In this document: positions 17,775 to 25,213 of the stretch, piece after piece
How the letters are laid out: every line of letters begins with the position of its first letter
Position numbering within the stretch: position 1 is the first letter of the stretch
Origin: an uncultured Flavobacteriales bacterium
GTDB taxonomy: Bacteria; Bacteroidota; Bacteroidia; Flavobacteriales_G; Salibacteraceae
Assembly: GCA_905479105.1 (NCBI GenBank)
Contig: CAJQLE010000004.1
Span: 667,728-731,727 of the forward strand
Length of the DNA: 64,000 nucleotides
Direction of reading: 5' to 3'
Translations under genes and position numbers: made by a program
The notes under the pieces: generated by a model
Databases searched by the model: none
Told to the model about the DNA's origin: nothing
What the model saw: the letters and a program-made list of their open reading frames with translations, nothing else

Positions 17775-18694
17775 CCTCTTATCATTAATTTATGCTTGTA
17801 TAAAAACTTTGGGCCATCAAGTTGCACTTTATATACTCCCCAATCCAAATCTTCTGTATTAAAACTCAATGAATGCTTTCCCTTACCTAAGTACATCTCT
17901 TTGTGGAAAACAGATTTTGCGCTCAAATCAAGTAGATCCAATGAATACGCTCCATTTTCCATAACTTGGATATTTATTTCTACTTGTTTCCCCTGCCTAA
18001 TCACATCAGGAAGAACGTTTGTAACAATAGTTTTTGCACTATAATTAGAGTCATTGCTGACAACATAAGCTATCGAATCAACTGCTTCAAAAACAGCTTG
18101 ATAAATTTCCTTGTATCCATCAATATAATAACAGTCCGAGCTAAATTGCTGGTGATGAACTACCCAATGTCCTAATCGTTCTAAGCTATCTTTAACTATT
18201 AAAGCATCTTCAGAGTCTAACGTTTGAATGACGCCAACGGAAGAAACTTTAATTTCAGTGGAGGACTTAAAAGAAGCACTTGGCGAAATAATTAGGCCTT
18301 TAAAGCCGTGACTAAGAAGATCACATCCATATTTCACTCCACTTCCTAAGGTCATAAATTCCGTCTTTTCAAGAGAACTAACGCTGTCCTTATAATGACT
18401 CATTACTGATTCAATTTCAGACCAGGTCAATTCTCTTTCTTTCGTATCAGGTGAAACCACAAGCGCATTGCGCTCCGAGGCTAGCCAATGCAACTCTTGC
18501 GTCCACGATGTATACTTCCAACTTTCTGTGTCATCATCAGCGAATGCAAAAAGAAGGTGATCAGGTCTCAGAGTATCTTTAATTGACGCCAATTTCAATG
18601 CACCGCTTTTAAGCTTTATAGAATGCATATAAACAGCCTGTCCTAATAACGAAGAACTTATAACTAGAAACGTAAAAATTAGACCTACTCTCAT
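17771..18694 (-). CDS. Secreted protein with T9SS-like C-terminal domain
   Basis: The 307-aa product has a signal peptide (ends LLGQ). The middle region (residues ~40-200) has an alternating alpha/beta pattern with a GSGVKYG turn and DSEDALIVKDSLERLGHWV. This loosely recalls an alpha/beta hydrolase without a clear catalytic triad. The last ~75 residues (starting QVEINIQVMENGAYSLDLLD and ending LYKHKLMIRG) resemble a T9SS sorting domain but lack YPNP. It overlaps rlmI by 4 nt. A TAATTTTG box ends 7 nt before the ATG. Confidence 0.65.
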   Translation of the reverse strand: MRVGLIFTFLVISSSLLGQAVYMHSIKLKSGALKLASIKDTLRPDHLLFAFADDDTESWKYTSWTQELHWLASERNALVVSPDTKERELTWSEIESVMSHYKDSVSSLEKTEFMTLGSGVKYGCDLLSHGFKGLIISPSASFKSSTEIKVSSVGVIQTLDSEDALIVKDSLERLGHWVVHHQQFSSDCYYIDGYKEIYQAVFEAVDSIAYVVSNDSNYSAKTIVTNVLPDVIRQGKQVEINIQVMENGAYSLDLLDLSAKSVFHKEMYLGKGKHSLSFNTEDLDWGVYKVQLDGPKFLYKHKLMIRG

Positions 18695-18701
18695 TGACGC
18701 G

Positions 18702-18709
18702 CAAAATTA
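18702..18709 (-). promoter_or_regulatory. Candidate -7 element TAATTTTG
   Basis: An exact TAnnTTTG on the minus strand, 7 nt from the ATG at 18694. It would drive the secreted protein and rlmI. Confidence 0.5.
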
Positions 18710-18778
18710 GTAATGCTTTCATGGCTGTTAACCAATATTGGATTTATACTTTCGCGCCCCGAAAAGAAAGAATAAAAT

Positions 18779-19198
18779 ATGTCAGGAAACAGAACTTTTA
18801 CGATGGTAAAACCTGAGGCTGTTGAAAACAGTGATTCAGGTGCAATATTGGCTAAAATTGAAGAAGCCGGATTTAGAATTGTAGCAATGAAGAAGCTTCA
18901 CCTAAGTGCAGAACGCGCTGGTAAGTTCTATGAAGTGCACAACGAGAGACCTTTTTACGGTGAGCTAGTGGAATACATGTCTTCAGGTCCTATCGTTGCT
19001 GTAGTATTAGAAAAGAGCAATGCAGTTGCCGATTTCAGAACATTGATTGGTGCTACGGATCCTTCTGAAGCAGCTGATGGCACGATTAGAAAACTGTTTG
19101 CTGAGTCTAAAGCCAAGAATGCTGTTCACGGAAGTGATAGTGATGAGAACGCGGCTATTGAAGCTTCATTTTTCTTTGCTGAGTTAGAGCAATTCTAA
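18779..19198 (+). CDS. ndk: Nucleoside-diphosphate kinase
   Basis: It transfers the gamma phosphate from ATP to other nucleoside diphosphates through a phospho-histidine. The catalytic H117 is in the family signature NAVHGSDS. The nucleotide-binding start FTMVKPEAV and the usual 139-aa length fit the family. The TAA stop overlaps the next ATG (TAATG at 19196-19200), so ndk, the DUF1569 gene and prfC are probably one transcript. Confidence 0.96.
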   Translation: MSGNRTFTMVKPEAVENSDSGAILAKIEEAGFRIVAMKKLHLSAERAGKFYEVHNERPFYGELVEYMSSGPIVAVVLEKSNAVADFRTLIGATDPSEAADGTIRKLFAESKAKNAVHGSDSDENAAIEASFFFAELEQF

Positions 19199-19659
19199 TG
19201 ACCGCTAAGGACAAAGCTTTTTTTACAAAAAGCATTGCGCTTTTAAAAACGCTGAACAAGGATCAAGAGCCTCAATGGGGCTCTATGACTCCTCAGCATA
19301 TGGTAGAGCATTTGGTTGGTTCATGGAGAATTTCAAATGGAAGAGCACGAGTTCCTCAAATGCTTGCTGATGGAGATGTTCAAACAAGAAGAGAATTCAT
19401 TTTTAGCGATAAACCCTACGCTAGAAACATTTCTAATCCGACAGCCAAAATTCAAGGAAACGCTCCATTGCGCAAGGAGTCTTTGAGCGCAGCAATTGAT
19501 CAATTGGAAGATGAAATGAATGCATTTTTCGATTTCCATGACTCGAATCCAAATGCTGTTGAAATGCATCCTGTTTTTGGATCCCTTGACGCAAATGGCT
19601 GGTTAATTTTCCAGACTAAACATATGACGCATCATTTGACGCAGTTTGGACTGCTTTGA
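19198..19659 (+). CDS. DUF1569 protein (DinB-like fold)
   Basis: The 153-aa protein fits DUF1569. It has an N-terminal helix with MTPQHMVEHLVGSW and a C-terminal HPVFGSLDANGWLIFQTKH followed by MTHHLTQFGLL. These supply His residues arranged like the metal site of the DinB/YfiT helical bundle. No function is established. It starts inside the ndk stop codon and ends 12 nt before prfC, so it belongs to that operon. Confidence 0.8.
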   Translation: MTAKDKAFFTKSIALLKTLNKDQEPQWGSMTPQHMVEHLVGSWRISNGRARVPQMLADGDVQTRREFIFSDKPYARNISNPTAKIQGNAPLRKESLSAAIDQLEDEMNAFFDFHDSNPNAVEMHPVFGSLDANGWLIFQTKHMTHHLTQFGLL

Positions 19660-19671
19660 TATTACTGACTT

Positions 19672-21273
19672 ATGAAGCTTGACGAAGAAATAAATAAACG
19701 CAAAACGTTTGCGATTATCTCTCACCCTGACGCAGGTAAAACAACTTTGACCGAAAAGTTTTTACTTTTTGGAGGAGCTATTCAAACTGCAGGTGCCGTT
19801 AAGTCAAATAAAATAAAAAAAACTGCTGCATCTGACTTTATGGAAATAGAGCGGCAAAGAGGTATTTCGGTTGCCACTTCAGTAATGTCTTTTGAATACC
19901 GTAATTACCTAATCAATCTCCTGGATACTCCGGGTCACAAGGATTTCGCAGAAGACACCTATAGAACACTTACAGCTGTTGATAGTGTTATTCTGGTTGT
20001 TGATAGTGTGAATGGTGTTGAGGAACAAACCAAGCGACTGACGGAAGTATGTAGGATGAGAGACACTCCTATTATCGTTTTCGTCAATAAAATGGACCTA
20101 GAAGGACAGGACGCCTTTGATCTTTTAGACGAACTCGAGACCGCTTTAGACATTAAGGTTAGACCTCTAAGTTGGCCCATTAATAAGGGCAAGCGATTTA
20201 AAGGAGTGTATGATCTTCATCAAAAAGGACTCAATTTATTTGAGGGAAGTAAAACCAAACTCACCAAAGAAATCCTGTCGATTAACGATTTGAGTGACCC
20301 TCAATTGGATAAACTTTTAGGAGAGGATGCAGAACAATTGAGGGAAGATGTAGAGTTGATCGAAGGGGTTTATGAGCCACTTAATAAGGAAGACTATTTG
20401 AGTGGAAAAATTGCTCCAGTATTTTTTGGCAGCGCGGTGAACAACTTTGGTGTCAAAGAAATGCTTGACACCTTCATTGAGCTAGCACCCACTCCACTGC
20501 CCCGTCCAAGTAACAAAGGTGATGTAGATCCTTTTTCGGAAAAGTTCAGTGGATTTATTTTTAAAATTCACGCCAATTTGGACCCAAACCATAGAGACAG
20601 AATAGCATTTCTGAGAGTGTGTTCGGGTACTTTTGAGCGCAATAAATTCTTTCATCATACGCGTTTAGGAAAGTCATTTAGATTCAACAATCCTTATTCA
20701 TTCTTAGCTAGAGAGAAAAATGTAGTTGAAGTAGCTTACCCTGGGGACGTGATTGGTCTATATGATACCGGGAATTTCAAAATTGGCGATACACTGACAG
20801 AAGGATTAGATTTTACTTTCCAAGGAATTCCGAGTTTCTCTCCTGAGATATTTAGAGAAGTAATTAATAGAGATCCTCTGAAATCAAAACAATTGGATAA
20901 GGGAGTGAGACAGTTAACCGATGAAGGTGTCGCTCAGTTATTTATTCAACAGCCAGGAAGTAGGAAGATTATCGGAACTGTTGGTGAGCTTCAGTTTGAA
21001 GTAATCAAGTATCGACTCAAAGAAGAGTATAATGCATCTTGCGACTTGGTGCACAAAAACTTTTATAAGGCTTGCTGGATAACAACAACAGATCAAGAAC
21101 AATTAAAGGAGTTTATCCGCATAAAAGCCAGTGAAATAGCTTTTGACAAGGATGACAACCCCGTCTTCTTGGCTCCTTCTGCTTGGATGCTTCAAATGGC
21201 TCAGGAGAATTATCCAAATCTTACGTTCCATTTCACCTCTGAATTTAAAACGGCTTCTCAAGTAGAACCTTAA
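19672..21273 (+). CDS. prfC: Peptide chain release factor 3 (RF3)
   Basis: A translational GTPase that removes RF1/RF2 from the ribosome after peptide release. The G1 motif HPDAGKTT lies at residues 18-25. Switch I has [13 protein letters not shown]3 is [16 protein letters not shown] and G4 is VNKMD. An EF-Tu-like domain II and the RF3-specific C-terminal domain ([20 protein letters not shown]) follow. The length, 533 aa, is typical, and the RF3 features separate it from EF-G. It is the last gene of the ndk operon. Confidence 0.96.
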   Translation: MKLDEEINKRKTFAIISHPDAGKTTLTEKFLLFGGAIQTAGAVKSNKIKKTAASDFMEIERQRGISVATSVMSFEYRNYLINLLDTPGHKDFAEDTYRTLTAVDSVILVVDSVNGVEEQTKRLTEVCRMRDTPIIVFVNKMDLEGQDAFDLLDELETALDIKVRPLSWPINKGKRFKGVYDLHQKGLNLFEGSKTKLTKEILSINDLSDPQLDKLLGEDAEQLREDVELIEGVYEPLNKEDYLSGKIAPVFFGSAVNNFGVKEMLDTFIELAPTPLPRPSNKGDVDPFSEKFSGFIFKIHANLDPNHRDRIAFLRVCSGTFERNKFFHHTRLGKSFRFNNPYSFLAREKNVVEVAYPGDVIGLYDTGNFKIGDTLTEGLDFTFQGIPSFSPEIFREVINRDPLKSKQLDKGVRQLTDEGVAQLFIQQPGSRKIIGTVGELQFEVIKYRLKEEYNASCDLVHKNFYKACWITTTDQEQLKEFIRIKASEIAFDKDDNPVFLAPSAWMLQMAQENYPNLTFHFTSEFKTASQVEP

Positions 21274-21367
21274 GTATTTTGCCATATATTGGCTGTTGCG
21301 ATCAGGTTGTTTCGCAAACCCCTACAAACAAAGGGTTTACATAAATTTGTTCGTATAGAATATTTAC

Positions 21368-21375
21368 TATTTTTG
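21368..21375 (+). promoter_or_regulatory. Candidate -7 element TATTTTTG
   Basis: An exact TAnnTTTG, 35 nt before the lipoprotein gene at 21411. A second exact match, TAAATTTG, lies at 21352-21359, so the true start point is ambiguous. Confidence 0.4.
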
Positions 21376-21410
21376 ACGCACTTAGTTTAAGTGTAATTAT
21401 CACTTTTAAG

Positions 21411-22307
21411 ATGAAAAAAAGATACCTAACATTATTACTTTCAGGCTCTGTAGTTGTTATGATGTCATCATGTGGCGGAGAAACAGATCAACCTGCACTG
21501 CCTCAAGAAGAACAAACGGTAATTAGACCAGCAGAACCTCTTGGTTTTGGAGACGAGGGTTCTCAGTCATATTCCGTGCCTAGTCCAAACGAATTGTTTT
21601 CAATCATTAAGGAAAGTAAACTTCCTTATAAAGGTGGATTGATTAATACTGAAAGTGTTAACTACTCTACATCGAAGACACAAGCTTTGAACTTTGGCCG
21701 AATTACAGCCGATATTGCATACACTGCTTCTTATGAGAAGTTTCAAGAGTCAATGGCAAATTTTGACAACCTTAGAAAAATTGGTGATGACCTAGGTATT
21801 TCATACGTATTCGATGAGTTTATGGTAAACCGTGTGAAGGACAACATGGACAATGCAGACTCTTTGGAAGTGATTTCAACCAATTCTTATCAAAGAATTA
21901 TCGGAATGTTGGAGGAAAATGAAAAAGCTTCAACACTTGCGATTATAGCTGCTGGTGGATTTGCGGAAAGCATTTATATTCTCACCAATCTTATTGGTGA
22001 ATATTCTGAAAACAACGAGGTGATTTATCGCTTAGCTGATGAGAAATTAGTTCTAGAAAATATTATGGACTACCTCACACTTTACAGTGAAGAAGAACGT
22101 GTTCAAGAAGTAATTACTGATATGGAATCAATGTCTTCAATTTTTCTAGGTTTAAACGAAGAAAAAGTTTCTGAAGAAAAAACAATAAAGGACGATAAAG
22201 TGATTTTAGGTGGTAGCCGAGTAATGATGTCCGCAGAGGAGTTCAATACTCTTAAAGAGGCTGCTACTACATTTAGAAATTCATTTGCGAATGCAAGTCA
22301 AAGCTAA
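21411..22307 (+). CDS. Conserved lipoprotein of unknown function, 298 aa
   Basis: A signal peptide with lipobox MMSSC (Cys at residue 21) marks it as a lipoprotein. It is followed by a flexible acidic/Pro linker (GGETDQPALPQEEQ). The rest is almost entirely helical and acidic, with no enzymatic motif: KTQALNFGRITADIAY, SYEKFQESMANF, IGMLEENEKASTLAIIAAGG, FAESIYILTNLI. I recall similar hypothetical lipoproteins in Bacteroidota but no assigned role. It is followed at once by a secreted partner gene, and the two share a promoter and terminator. Confidence 0.75.
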   Translation: MKKRYLTLLLSGSVVVMMSSCGGETDQPALPQEEQTVIRPAEPLGFGDEGSQSYSVPSPNELFSIIKESKLPYKGGLINTESVNYSTSKTQALNFGRITADIAYTASYEKFQESMANFDNLRKIGDDLGISYVFDEFMVNRVKDNMDNADSLEVISTNSYQRIIGMLEENEKASTLAIIAAGGFAESIYILTNLIGEYSENNEVIYRLADEKLVLENIMDYLTLYSEEERVQEVITDMESMSSIFLGLNEEKVSEEKTIKDDKVILGGSRVMMSAEEFNTLKEAATTFRNSFANASQS

Positions 22308-22317
22308 GGTGATGGGA

Positions 22318-22854
22318 ATGAAAAGTTTATTAGGATTAACTGTAATATTTTCTGGCTTGCTGACATTGTCAAGCATTGGCCAAGAATGCAATAACTTTCA
22401 TAAAAGAAAGTGCTATGGGTCTAATAACCCTTATATGAGTTATAACACACAATCAAAAAGTGGAATGTTTGTTCTAGGACATACTTCTGACCTGGTGTTT
22501 GTGGCTCATTCTGGTCAAGACTACAGAGTAAGTCTATGCCAAGACAAGAAGGTTGAAGAACCTTTAAAGTTTCAAGTGGTAGATTCTAGAAGTGACGAAG
22601 TTCTTTTTGATAATCAAGACGCTGCATTAGACGTGCCTCCAGTTGAAGGTGAAGAAGAAGAAATGGGATTACCTCAATTCTTTGAGTTCAGCGCTGATGC
22701 GACCAAGAAGATTATTATTCGAATTACCGCCCCTGGACCACCACCAGAAGAAGGTGAAGGAAAAAAAGGTAAAAAAGAAGAACCAGATCCAGATGATATA
22801 TTCTGTGTAGGAATTCTGTTAGAAAATATGCCTTCTCCTAAATTAGGATTTTAA
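22318..22854 (+). CDS. Secreted protein of unknown function
   Basis: I chose the ATG at 22318; ATG 22312 is also possible. Both give a normal signal peptide (GMKSLLGLTVIFSG..., ends SSIGQ), whereas a more distal TTG (22285) would add a charged tail. The mature protein starts with Cys-containing ECNNFHKRKCYGSNNP. It then has a beta-rich domain (GMFVLGHTSDLVFVAHSGQ) and an acidic, Pro-rich insert (PPPEEGEGKKGKKEEPDPDD). It starts 10 nt after the lipoprotein's stop and ends before a strong terminator. Function unknown. Confidence 0.7.
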   Translation: MKSLLGLTVIFSGLLTLSSIGQECNNFHKRKCYGSNNPYMSYNTQSKSGMFVLGHTSDLVFVAHSGQDYRVSLCQDKKVEEPLKFQVVDSRSDEVLFDNQDAALDVPPVEGEEEEMGLPQFFEFSADATKKIIIRITAPGPPPEEGEGKKGKKEEPDPDDIFCVGILLENMPSPKLGF

Positions 22855-22863
22855 AAATTACTA

Positions 22864-22887
22864 AGCCCTCCCAGTGAGGGTTTTTTT
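22864..22887 (+). terminator. Rho-independent terminator
   Basis: CCCTC (22866-22870) pairs with GAGGG (22876-22880) over a 5-nt loop, followed by seven T's. It ends the lipoprotein/secreted pair. Confidence 0.85.
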
Positions 22888-23235
22888 ATGTCTTCTCAAT
22901 TACAACAAATTTGGTTTTCTGACTTTGCTTTTCTCCTGATGGAATAAGAATATAAAATCTAACTTTAATGGAGGCTATATCAAGAATTGATGAATAGCTT
23001 GAATTAAAATTGTCCTTCTCCATCACCACCTCACCTTTCATATTAAAGATCATTAAACTGATAAGTGGCTAGTGGTAATAATCTCTGCTAATGCTATTTT
23101 AGTTTTTTCATCCATTTATTTTGTCCTTTAAAGTGAATGCTCTCAAAAATAATTCATTAATAAAGTTTTCAGTTTCATCTTTTTCTTTTTTATGCCTTCC
23201 AACGGTTTGTATAAAAGGTGATTCTAAATTTATCT
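22886..23235 (-). pseudogene. Degraded 3' end of a T9SS-sorted protein gene
   Basis: In one minus-strand frame (stop at 22886-22888) the end reads as a T9SS sorting domain: LMIFNMKGEVVMEK, then SILDIAS, ending KTKFVVIEKT. Upstream in the same frame the sequence is interrupted by TAG, TAA and TGA within ~25 codons. It then continues as SPFIQTVGRHKKEKD... INELFLRAFTLKDKING. There is no start codon. It is a remnant of the end of a secreted-protein gene; the upstream part has no recognisable family. Confidence 0.6.
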
Positions 23236-23333
23236 AATTATATCCTTAGTTATGAAACCGCTATAAACCGAGACATTGGGTTATACTATACCCTTGAAAG
23301 CGTTTCGAAGATAGAAAACCGATTTAGAATCAC
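23218..23333. repeat. 12-bp perfect inverted repeat, 92 bp apart
   Basis: GTGATTCTAAAT (23218-23229) is the exact reverse complement of ATTTAGAATCAC (23322-23333). The 116-bp segment between and including the arms has no gene. It could be a miniature element or chance; no flanking target-site duplication is obvious to me. Confidence 0.4.
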
Positions 23334-23590
23334 ACACCCCCAAGGTGATTTGAGGGTTTAGGTTCTGGCTTTCAGGTTTTTGTTGGTTTTGACGGATAAT
23401 TGAGGTTTTTTTTAGTGTTTTTAAGTAAAAAACGGTCAAAAATAGACAAAATGGTGTGTTTTTGATTAAAACCTAGCTTGGTTAAATCTTTCGATTTTAG
23501 AAGCACAGGCTAAAAAGCAATGAATTATTCTTCTTGCAGATTCTTAACGTGGAGGTCTAGATAGCGGACTAAACACAAAAAAATAAAATC
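23334..23590. other. Non-coding stretch between pseudogenes
   Basis: I see no gene, promoter match or repeat here beyond AT-rich sequence with several T and A runs. It probably holds the decayed upstream region of the 23591 pseudogene. Confidence 0.5.
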
Positions 23591-24140
23591 ATGACAAAAC
23601 CAACCTTAACCACTTTAGCCATTGGACTTTTAGTCTTGGCTAGTTCTGCTTCCTTCTCGCAAGACACATTAAGGAACAAAAAACCGACTGAAATTTCGAT
23701 TATAGAAGCAATCGAGAACGAGATGTTAGATGTTGTAGTTAGTGGTTCTTACGACTCTCGAATTTTTCGAGAGGTAGTTGATGATAATGGTATATTATGG
23801 CAAGTGCATGTCAATTGTCTTGAAAAGCAAAATTGACACGTTCGTTCTACTAAGACTAGACTGTGGAATGAAGCTCGTTCCCTCCGATACGTTTTTTCAA
23901 ACAATGATTGCAACCCAAAAAGCAGTTTTCCCCTTTATCCAAATCAAATTTATGCTACAACTTTCTATTCTATGTGTGGTCAGATGCATGATGCGTCTCC
24001 CAATATCAACGCAACATTTAGTATCGGGGAATTAGGCGACACAGGACTGGTTAAACTTGTAAATTATCTTGGTGAGAATTACGTTCAAAATATGCCAGGG
24101 CAACACGCATTGTGGGCTTATACAGACCAAGCTGATCAAT
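23591..24140 (+). pseudogene. Frameshifted secreted-protein gene fragment
   Basis: Three frames join into one plausible protein. The first (from 23591) has a signal peptide ending SFSQ and reaches SGSYDSRIF then VVDDNG. After a shift near 23785 the text resumes YYGKCMSIVLKSKIDTFVLL, then LDCGMKLVPSD. After a second shift in a T run near 23930 it continues FPLYPNQIYATTFYSMCGQ, then HALWAYTDQAD. The pattern (KIDT...LDCG...LV, then MCGQ, then HALWA) matches a Bacteroidota secreted family of unknown function that I recall. The 3' end is cut off where it meets an inverted gabT fragment. Confidence 0.6.
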
Positions 24141-24421
24141 TCATCAGCCAATTCCATGTAGACACTATAAGTCGCAACGTTAAAACAAGTATGTATCAAT
24201 TTAGCTGCCTGCTCTTGAATAGCCTTCACAACCGGTTCAGGACAATGTCCAGAGTTTAACACCCCTATTCCACCAACAAAATCTATCAATTCCTCACCAT
24301 CAGCATTGGTTATTATCGCTCCTTTTGCACTAACTGCTGTAGAAGGGTTAAACACACCAACGCCATTCGTAACTACTTCTCTGCGCCAATTAAACAGAGT
24401 ATCACTATTCTTCGTTTCCAA
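24125..24421 (-). pseudogene. gabT: 5' fragment of 4-aminobutyrate aminotransferase (gabT)
   Basis: The minus-strand frame starting at the ATG (24421-24419) reads like the N-terminus of a class III aminotransferase. It has GVGVFNPSTAVSAKGAIIT, DFVGGIGVLNSGHC and AIQEQAAKLIHTCFNVA. GABA transaminases are ~430 aa, but homology ends near residue 97 (MELADELISLV). The remaining frame is antisense to the pseudogene on the other strand. The PLP lysine and all catalytic parts are missing, so this is a dead fragment. Some other class III aminotransferase is possible, but the N-terminal motifs favour GabT. Confidence 0.75.
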
Positions 24422-24575
24422 AATGTATAATTAAGCTTATTTGGCTCTAATTTTAAGCGTGTAGAATTAGCATTCATCTCCAAACCATTATTAATCATTT
24501 TATTTTTCAAGACTTTTAAAACACAAAAGAGTACATAAAAAGTCCTTTGAAACATAAGATGTAAGCACTTGCGCT

Positions 24576-24583
24576 TAACTTCG
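24576..24583 (+). promoter_or_regulatory. recR promoter -7 element TAACTTCG
   Basis: TAnnTTCG with 5 nt to the recR ATG. Confidence 0.45.
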
Positions 24584-24588
24584 CAATC

Positions 24589-25209
24589 ATGGAATTACCC
24601 TCCAAATTACTCGAGAAAACAGTCTCCTATTTTGAAAGCCTTCCCGGAGTGGGGAGACGAACCGCCTTGAGGTACACTTTGCAACTATTGAAGATGCAAA
24701 AAGAAGATGCTCTAAATTTTGGCGCTTCAGTAATAAAACTTGTAGAGGAATTAGGCTTTTGCAGCATTTGCCACAATGTTTCAGATGGAGACATATGCCA
24801 GATTTGTGCGCATCCTAAAAGAGATACAGAGACAATTTGTGTGGTAGAAGACCTTCGGGATCTCCTAGCCATTGAATCCACTTCTCAGTACTATGGAGTT
24901 TATCATGTGTTAGGAGGAGTTATTTCTCCATTGGACGGAATTGGCCCAAAAGACCTTCACTTCGAATCCTTGGTAAGTCGATTAGCAGAAGGAACTTGCA
25001 AAGAAGTGATTTTCGCTCTTCCTTCTACCATGGAAGGCGACACTACAAGTTTTTATATGTTTAAGCGTTTGAAAGATTTTAATATCAAAACAACAAGTTT
25101 GGCTAGAGGAGTTGCGGTAGGAAATGAATTACAGTATACTGATGAACTTACTTTGGGTAGGTCTATTCAAGGCCGTTTGCCTTATGATAACGCCATGAGA
25201 ACTTTCTGA
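24589..25209 (+). CDS. recR: Recombination protein RecR
   Basis: It acts with RecF/RecO to load RecA at gapped DNA. The N-terminal helix-hairpin-helix contains LPGVGRRTALRYTLQLL. The C4 zinc motif is C58, C61, C70 and C73. The Toprim domain contains CVVEDLRDLLAIE, then GGVISPLDGIGP and ARGVAVGNELQYTDELTL. The length, 206 aa, is standard. Only 4 nt separate it from the glycosyltransferase downstream, so the two may share a transcript. Confidence 0.96.
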   Translation: MELPSKLLEKTVSYFESLPGVGRRTALRYTLQLLKMQKEDALNFGASVIKLVEELGFCSICHNVSDGDICQICAHPKRDTETICVVEDLRDLLAIESTSQYYGVYHVLGGVISPLDGIGPKDLHFESLVSRLAEGTCKEVIFALPSTMEGDTTSFYMFKRLKDFNIKTTSLARGVAVGNELQYTDELTLGRSIQGRLPYDNAMRTF

Positions 25210-25213
25210 GAAC

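Noticed and set aside
21317..21339. AAACCC...GGGTTT hairpin after prfC as a terminator
   Set aside because: The stem is only 6 bp and no T tract follows, so the evidence is too weak.
24032..24259. Plus-strand frames over 24140-24259 as a separate protein
   Set aside because: Past the junction near 24140 this frame is simply the reverse of the gabT fragment; the minus strand gives the recognisable protein.
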